Position numbers and translations under genes: made by a program. The notes under the pieces are model-generated. The model made no database searches. It saw only the letters and a list, made by a program, of their open reading frames with translations, and was not told the origin of the DNA. This document shows positions 58,672 through 64,000 of a DNA stretch of 64,000 nucleotides, piece after piece; within the stretch, counting starts at the first letter, position 1; each line of letters opens with the position of its first letter. The DNA is taken from NCBI RefSeq assembly GCF_006227205.1, contig NZ_VCNG01000016.1, positions 1-64,000 on the forward strand, in the 5' to 3' direction. This stretch comes from Pseudomonas sp. ICMP22404 (GTDB lineage: Bacteria; Pseudomonadota; Gammaproteobacteria; Pseudomonadales; Pseudomonadaceae).

Positions 58672-60591
58672 TCAGGCGTCCAGCTCTGCCCAACGCTCCA
58701 CCAACGCATCCAACTCAGCCTGCAACTGCTCCAGATGCGCAATCACCTTGGCGGTTTCCGCGGCCGGCCGCTGGTAGAAGCCGGCGTCGGCCATCTCGGC
58801 CTGTACCGCGGCGATCTGTGCTTCCTTGGCATCGATATCGCCCGGCAGCGCTTCCAGCTCGCGCTGCAGCTTGTAGCTGAGTTTTTTCTTGGCCGGAGCC
58901 GGGGCCGCCGCAGCGGCAACCGGCGCAGGCTCGGCCTTGACCACCGCCGAATTCAAGTCGGCCTTGCCGGACTTGCTCTCGGTCACGCCCAGCAGGCGCG
59001 GCGAGCCGCCCTGGCGCAGCCAGTCCTGATACCCGCCGACGTATTCGCGAACCCGACCTTCGCCTTCGAATACCAGGGTGCTGGTAACCACGTTGTCGAG
59101 GAATGCCCGGTCGTGGCTGACCATCAGCACGGTGCCGTTGAAGGTCAGCAACACCTCTTCCAGCAATTCGAGGGTTTCCACGTCCAGGTCGTTGGTCGGT
59201 TCGTCGAGGACCAGCAGGTTGGCCGGCTTGCTGAACAGTTTCGCCAGCAGCAGACGAGCGCGCTCGCCGCCGGACAACGCCTTGACCGGGGTCCGGGCAC
59301 GCTGGGGGCTGAACAGGAAATCACCGAGGTAGCTCAGTACGTGGCGGCTCTGGCCATCGATCTCGATGAAGTCGCGGCCTTCGGCCACGTTGTCGATCAC
59401 GGTCTTTTCCAGGTCCAGCTGGTGACGCAACTGGTCGAAGTAGGCGACGTCGATCTTCGTCCCCTCTTCCACCTTGCCGCTGCTCGGAACCAGGCCGCCG
59501 AGCATCAGCTTGAGCAAGGTGGTCTTGCCGGTGCCATTGGCACCCAGCAGGCCGATGCGGTCGCCGCGCTGCAGGACCATGGAGAAGTCCTTGACCAGGA
59601 ATGGGCCGCCGGGATGGGCGAAGCTGACGTTTTCCAGCACCATTACCTGCTTGCCGGATTTCTCAGCCGTTTCCAGCTGGATATTGGCCTTGCCGGTACG
59701 CTCGCGGCGCTCGCTGCGCTCGACGCGCAGAGCCTTGAGGGCGCGTACACGACCTTCGTTACGGGTACGACGGGCCTTGATGCCCTGGCGGATCCAGACT
59801 TCTTCCTGGGCCAGGCGCTTGTCGAACAGTGCGTTGGCGGTTTCTTCCGCCGCCAGTACCGCTTCCTTGTGCACCAGGAAACTGGCGTAATCGCCGTTCC
59901 AGTCGATCAGGCCGCCACGGTCCAGCTCAAGGATGCGGGTCGCCAGGTTCTGCAGGAAAGAACGGTCGTGGGTGATGAACAGCACCGCCCCCTGGAAATC
60001 CTTCAAGGCTTCTTCAAGCCAGGCAATGGCGCCGATGTCCAGGTGGTTGGTCGGTTCGTCGAGCAGCAGCAGGTCCGGCTCGGAAACCAGGGCCTGGGCC
60101 AGCAGGACACGGCGACGCCAGCCGCCGGACAACTCGGCGAGGGTCTTGTCGGCCGGCAGTTGCAGGCGGCTCAGGGTGCTGTCGACCAGTTGCTGCAGAC
60201 GCCAGCCATCGCGGGCCTCAAGGTCGTGCTGCACATGCATCAGCTTTTCCAGGTCGGCATCGGTGACGATGTTCTGGCTCAGGTGGTGATATTCGGCCAA
60301 CAGCGCGCCGACACCGTCCAGGCCTTCGGCAACCACATCGAATACCGTCCGCTCGTCGGCCAGCGGCAGTTCCTGGGGCAACTCACCGATCTTCAGACCG
60401 GGGGCACGCCAGACCGAGCCGTCATCGGGCTTCTGATCGCCCTTGACCAGCTTCATCATGCTGGACTTGCCGGTACCGTTGCGGCCGATGATGCACACCC
60501 GCTCTCCACGGGCGATCTGCCAGGACACCTTGTCCAACAACGGCATCGCGCCGAAAGCAAGGGACACATCGCTGAATTTGAGCAGGGTCAT
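58672..60591 (-). CDS. uup: ABC-F ATPase Uup
   Basis: 639 aa with no membrane segments. Two ABC domains have Walker A GRNGTGKSS (near 35) and GANGTGKTT (near 350), with signatures LSGGWRRRVLLAQAL and LSGGERARLLLAKLF. The ABC-F linker KEAVLAAEETANALFDKRLA lies between them. A C-terminal coiled coil (LQRELEALPGDIDAKEAQI) is the Uup DNA-binding-type tail. It is linked to ribosome function and to suppression of transposon excision in E. coli. ATG 60591 fits the family start. Confidence 0.95.
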   Translation of the reverse strand: MTLLKFSDVSLAFGAMPLLDKVSWQIARGERVCIIGRNGTGKSSMMKLVKGDQKPDDGSVWRAPGLKIGELPQELPLADERTVFDVVAEGLDGVGALLAEYHHLSQNIVTDADLEKLMHVQHDLEARDGWRLQQLVDSTLSRLQLPADKTLAELSGGWRRRVLLAQALVSEPDLLLLDEPTNHLDIGAIAWLEEALKDFQGAVLFITHDRSFLQNLATRILELDRGGLIDWNGDYASFLVHKEAVLAAEETANALFDKRLAQEEVWIRQGIKARRTRNEGRVRALKALRVERSERRERTGKANIQLETAEKSGKQVMVLENVSFAHPGGPFLVKDFSMVLQRGDRIGLLGANGTGKTTLLKLMLGGLVPSSGKVEEGTKIDVAYFDQLRHQLDLEKTVIDNVAEGRDFIEIDGQSRHVLSYLGDFLFSPQRARTPVKALSGGERARLLLAKLFSKPANLLVLDEPTNDLDVETLELLEEVLLTFNGTVLMVSHDRAFLDNVVTSTLVFEGEGRVREYVGGYQDWLRQGGSPRLLGVTESKSGKADLNSAVVKAEPAPVAAAAAPAPAKKKLSYKLQRELEALPGDIDAKEAQIAAVQAEMADAGFYQRPAAETAKVIAHLEQLQAELDALVERWAELDA

Positions 60592-60805
60592 GAGCTTCTC
60601 CAAAAACCGGGCGCGCATTCTACCTGAGATGAGACTTCAGGGGTCCGCCATTTTCGTCGTTGAAGCACTCTGCATAACAAATGTTGCGAACTTGCGCCGA
60701 CGGCCCCGCAAAGCTTTCGCCGGCTGCTGGCAAAAGGCTAAGCTACAGACAGTTACCCTGGGTTACCCCTTGGGCTTTTCATGTTTTTTTCTGCCCGGAT
60801 GTCTC

Positions 60806-62734
60806 ATGCGCAGTCGCCTTATTACTGTTCTGTCTTGTTTTTTCGTGTGTGCCACTGCCGTTCAAACCGCTCAAGCGGTGGATATTTCCACCCAGCGCCA
60901 GTATTACGATGAAGCCAAGCGAGCCTTGGCCAAGGGTGATGCCGGCCCCTATTTCCGCTATAGCGAGGCCCTGCGCGATTATCCGCTGGAGCCGTACCTG
61001 GCCTACGACGAACTGACCGCTCGCCTCAAGAGCGCGAGCAACGCCGAAATCGAGAAATTCCTCGCCGAACACGGCGACCTGCCCCAGGCCAACTGGATGA
61101 AACTGCGTTGGCTGCGCTGGCTGGCCGAACGCGGCGACTGGGCGACCTTCGTCAAATATTACGACCCCAAGCTCAACTTCACCGAACTGGACTGCCTCAA
61201 TGGCCAGTACCAGCTCAGCCACGGTCTCAAGGCCGAGGGCTACGCCAACACTGAAAAGCTCTGGCTCACCGGTAAATCCCAACCACAGGCCTGCGACGCG
61301 CTGTTCGGCCTGTGGGCCTCCCAAGGCCAGTTGACCGAGCAGAAGCGCTGGGAGCGCGCAAAACTGGCGGCCCAGGCCCGAAATTATCCACTGGCCAACA
61401 GCCTGGTCAGCGGCCTGGTCACCCTCGCCCCTCGCGGCAAATTGCTGGTAGACGTGGCGCAGAAACCTGAACTGCTCAATCAACCCTCGCGCTTCGTCCC
61501 GGCCGATGAACCGATGTCCGATATCGTCAGCCTCGGCCTGCGCCGTCTCGCCCGCCAGGATCCGGATAAAGCCATGGCATTGCTGGACGGCTATGCCAGC
61601 ACCATGCATTTTTCCCGCGACGAAAAAGTCGCCATCGCCCGGGAGATCGGCCTGACCCTGGCCAAGCGCTTCGACAGTCGCGCCCTTGAGATGATGACCC
61701 AATATGACCCCGAGCTGCGGGACGACACCGTTTCGGAATGGCGCCTGCGCCTGCTGCTGCGCCTGGGCCGCTGGGACGACGCCTATCAGTTGACCCGTCG
61801 CCTGCCCGAGTCGCTGGCCAGCACCAACCGCTGGCGCTACTGGCAGGCCCGCAGCCTGGAACTGGCTCAACCGCAGAACCCCGAAGCCTTGACGCTTTAC
61901 AAGCATCTGGCTCGCGAGCGGGATTTCTATGGGTTCCTGGCCGCTGACCGCTCCCAATCACCCTACTCGCTCGCCAACAAGCCCCTGGTGCTGAGCCAGG
62001 CATTGATCAACAAAGTGCGCAATACACCGGGCGTTCGCCGGGCCCTGGAATTCCACGCCCGCGGGCAGATCGTAGATGGGCGTCGCGAGTGGTATCACGT
62101 CAGCCGGCATTTCAGCCGGGACGAAATGGTCGCCCAGGCGAAGCTGGCCTACGACCTGAAATGGTATTTCCCGGCCATCCGCACCATCAGCCAGGCCAAG
62201 TACTGGGACGACCTGGACATCCGTTTCCCGATGGCGCACCGCGATACCCTGGTGCGCGAAGCCAAGGCTCGTGGCCTGCATTCGAGCTGGGTGTTCGCGA
62301 TCACCCGCCAGGAAAGCGCCTTCATGGATGACGCGCGCTCCGGCGTGGGTGCCGCCGGCCTGATGCAATTGATGCCCGGCACCGCCAAGGAAACCGCGCG
62401 CAAATTCAGCATCCCCCTGGCTTCGCCCCAACAGGTGCTGGATCCGAACAAGAACATCGAGCTCGGCGCAGCGTACCTTAGCCAGGTCCACAGCCAGTTC
62501 AACGGCAACCGCGTCCTGGCCTCGGCCGCCTACAACGCCGGCCCCGGCCGCGTACGCCAGTGGCTGCGCGGTGCCGACCACCTGAGCTTCGACGTCTGGG
62601 TCGAAAGCATCCCCTTCGACGAAACCCGCCAATACGTGCAGAACGTCTTGTCGTACTCGGTGATCTACGGCCAGAAACTCAACTCGCCGCAACCGCTGGT
62701 GGACTGGCACGAGCGGTATTTCGACGATCAGTGA
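60806..62734 (+). CDS. slt: Soluble lytic murein transglycosylase
   Basis: 642 aa. Signal peptide (residues 1-24, ending TAQA|VD). A long alpha-superhelical U/L domain (30-460) and a C-terminal lysozyme-like catalytic domain with Glu503 in ITRQESAFMD follow, then GAAGLMQLMPGTA, YLSQV and AAYNAGPGRVRQWL. It is Slt70-like. It cleaves peptidoglycan with 1,6-anhydro ring formation, feeding NagZ in recycling. ATG 60806 was chosen by the signal peptide. It is divergent from uup. Confidence 0.95.
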   Translation: MRSRLITVLSCFFVCATAVQTAQAVDISTQRQYYDEAKRALAKGDAGPYFRYSEALRDYPLEPYLAYDELTARLKSASNAEIEKFLAEHGDLPQANWMKLRWLRWLAERGDWATFVKYYDPKLNFTELDCLNGQYQLSHGLKAEGYANTEKLWLTGKSQPQACDALFGLWASQGQLTEQKRWERAKLAAQARNYPLANSLVSGLVTLAPRGKLLVDVAQKPELLNQPSRFVPADEPMSDIVSLGLRRLARQDPDKAMALLDGYASTMHFSRDEKVAIAREIGLTLAKRFDSRALEMMTQYDPELRDDTVSEWRLRLLLRLGRWDDAYQLTRRLPESLASTNRWRYWQARSLELAQPQNPEALTLYKHLARERDFYGFLAADRSQSPYSLANKPLVLSQALINKVRNTPGVRRALEFHARGQIVDGRREWYHVSRHFSRDEMVAQAKLAYDLKWYFPAIRTISQAKYWDDLDIRFPMAHRDTLVREAKARGLHSSWVFAITRQESAFMDDARSGVGAAGLMQLMPGTAKETARKFSIPLASPQQVLDPNKNIELGAAYLSQVHSQFNGNRVLASAAYNAGPGRVRQWLRGADHLSFDVWVESIPFDETRQYVQNVLSYSVIYGQKLNSPQPLVDWHERYFDDQ

Positions 62735-62763
62735 GCCTCAAGCGGCAAGCCATGCCTGAAAAG

Positions 62764-62797
62764 AAAAATGCCCGTATCAAACGATACGGGCATTTTT
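62764..62797 (+). terminator. Rho-independent terminator of slt
   Basis: AAAATGCCCGTATC-AAAC-GATACGGGCATTTTT, 30 bases after the slt stop. Confidence 0.93.
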
Positions 62798-62824
62798 ATG
62801 GTCGGCTTTATCCCCACAATCCCT

Positions 62825-62915
62825 TGTGGGAGCGAGCCTGCTCGCGATAGCGGCGGGTCAGCTTGCATCAATGTTGAATACGCCGCCGTCATCGCGAGCA
62901 GGCTCGCTCCCACAG
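62825..62915. repeat. REP inverted pair
   Basis: TGTGGGAGCGAGCCTGCTCG at 62826 and its inverse at 62891-62915, between convergent slt and the ABC exporter gene. Confidence 0.85.
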
Positions 62916-62927
62916 GGGGGGGTGCGA

Positions 62928-64000
62928 TCAGTCGACCACCGCCGCATGCCCCACATTGAACTGCAACGCCGCCAACCGCGCGTACAGCTCATTGCTGGCC
63001 ACCAGCTCCTGATGCGTGCCCACCGCCACCACCCTGCCCTGGTCCATCACCGCGATTCGGTCGGCGTTCTTCACCGTGGCCAGGCGATGGGCGATGACCA
63101 GGGTGGTGCGGTTTTTCATCAGGTTGGGCAGGGCTTGCTGGATCAGGTGTTCGCTTTGCGCATCGAGGGCGCTGGTGGCTTCGTCCAGCAACAGGATCGG
63201 CGCGTCCACCAACAGCGCCCGGGCGATGGCCAGGCGTTGGCGCTGGCCGCCGGATAGCCCCAGGCCACCGTCGCCCAGGTGGGTCTGGTAACCATCGGGC
63301 ATCTTGTCGATAAAGTCGTGGGCGTGGGCAATCCGGGCCGCCTCGCGCACCTGCTCGGCAGTCGCGTCGGGATTGCCATAGCGGATGTTTTCTTCCACGG
63401 TGCCGAAGAACAGCGCCGGATTCTGCGAAACCAGGGCGAAATGACGGCGCAGGTCCAGCGGATCGAGTTGGGTCAGCGGTACCCCATCGATGAAAATCCG
63501 GCCTTGTGCCGGATCGTAGAAACGTAACAACAAGTCATACACCGTCGATTTACCCGCGCCCGACGGCCCGACGAGGGCAAGGGTTTCGCCAGCATTGACC
63601 GTCAGGTCCAGGCCGTCGACCGCATAGCTTTCCGGTCGGGACGGATAGGAGAACCGCACGCCTTCAAGGCGCAGATCGCCCCGGACCCGCTCCGGTAACG
63701 TCACCAGGTCCGAGGTCGGTGGCTGGATAATGTTCTGCGAACGCAACAGCTCGGCGATACGCTCGGCCGCGCCGGCGGCCCGTTGCAATTCGCCGATCAC
63801 CTCGCTCAGCGTACCGAAGGCGCTGCCGACGATCAGACTGTAGAACACGAACGCCGCCAGCTCACCGCCGGAAATCCGCCCGGCGATCACATCCATGCCA
63901 CCCACCCAGAGCATCACACCCACCGCCCCCAGCACCAGCACGATCACCAGGGTGATCAGCCAGGCCCGCTGGGCGATGCGTTTGCGGGCGGTGTCGAACG
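62928..64000 (-). CDS. ABC exporter (MsbA/lipid-A exporter-like fusion), 3' part
   Basis: The gene continues past the window edge; 357 C-terminal residues are seen. The last membrane helices (RKRIAQRAWLITLVIVLVLG, GELAAFVFYSLIVGSAFGTL) are followed by the ATPase: VRFSYPSRPESYAVDGLDL, Walker A GPSGAGKST, Q-loop SQNPALFFGTVEENI, signature LSGGQRQRLAIARALL, Walker B ILLLDEATSALD and IAHRLATV. It is a half-size type IV ABC exporter. The substrate is unknown; family members export lipids, drugs or peptides. Confidence 0.92.
   Translation of the reverse strand, partial: FDTARKRIAQRAWLITLVIVLVLGAVGVMLWVGGMDVIAGRISGGELAAFVFYSLIVGSAFGTLSEVIGELQRAAGAAERIAELLRSQNIIQPPTSDLVTLPERVRGDLRLEGVRFSYPSRPESYAVDGLDLTVNAGETLALVGPSGAGKSTVYDLLLRFYDPAQGRIFIDGVPLTQLDPLDLRRHFALVSQNPALFFGTVEENIRYGNPDATAEQVREAARIAHAHDFIDKMPDGYQTHLGDGGLGLSGGQRQRLAIARALLVDAPILLLDEATSALDAQSEHLIQQALPNLMKNRTTLVIAHRLATVKNADRIAVMDQGRVVAVGTHQELVASNELYARLAALQFNVGHAAVVD

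Overview
The window is a chromosomal stretch of a fluorescent Pseudomonas (P. fluorescens group). The evidence is the GC-rich coding, the many GTGGGAGCGAGCCTGCTCGC-type REP palindromes, and long gene-order agreement, recalled from memory, with two blocks of P. aeruginosa: the PA2796-PA2810 type block (tal, rssC, rssB, mlaA, a HAD-like gene, a DUF4404 gene, queF, a cupredoxin, copRS) and the PA2986-PA3020 type block (lolCDE through slt). Most of 18-63 kb is conserved core. The first 18 kb is accessory or variable.

Layout. Positions 1-111 hold the end of an IS3-family element that sits in a REP palindrome. From 0.3-9.9 kb there are small hypothetical genes, an MFS exporter divergent from an AraC regulator, and a LysR regulator divergent from a GltP-like symporter plus a double-domain Asp/Glu racemase. 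A FlxA-like protein, another LysR regulator and an exported isochorismatase-family hydrolase follow. From 10-13 kb a radical-SAM/TIGR03915 DNA-metabolism pair carries a good LexA box over its promoter and is divergent from an AntF/Fic toxin-antitoxin pair. From 13-16 kb come an exported protein, a lambda-type protein phosphatase and a chemoreceptor. From 16.3-17.7 kb a duplicated 5' end of dusA flanks one AT-rich gene for a His/Cys-dyad (C80-like) protein; this looks like the residue of a dusA-targeted island.

Core part. tal, rssC-rssB (partner-switching stress signalling), mlaA, a HAD pseudoenzyme, queF and a copper module (cupredoxin, copRS) come first. They are followed by the Lol lipoprotein exporter, a PilZ protein, a GDPD, sthA, apbE, a CitA-like citrate symporter, gap, mfd, csiV, an SNF2/SWIM helicase, mtnP, nagZ, psrA, lexA-sulA, topA, fadBA, a Usp, uup, slt and the end of an ABC exporter gene.

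How the parts connect. DNA-damage functions recur: lexA-sulA with two LexA boxes, a LexA-boxed radical-SAM operon, mfd and topA. Fatty-acid control also recurs: psrA and fadBA each have two 14-bp PsrA-type palindromes overlapping by exactly one base. The strongest candidates for something new are the dusA-flanked C80-like gene, the LexA box between the radical-SAM module and the gyrase-targeting-type Fic pair, the half-degenerate tandem racemase, and an orphan plus-strand terminator upstream of fadB that may end a small RNA.
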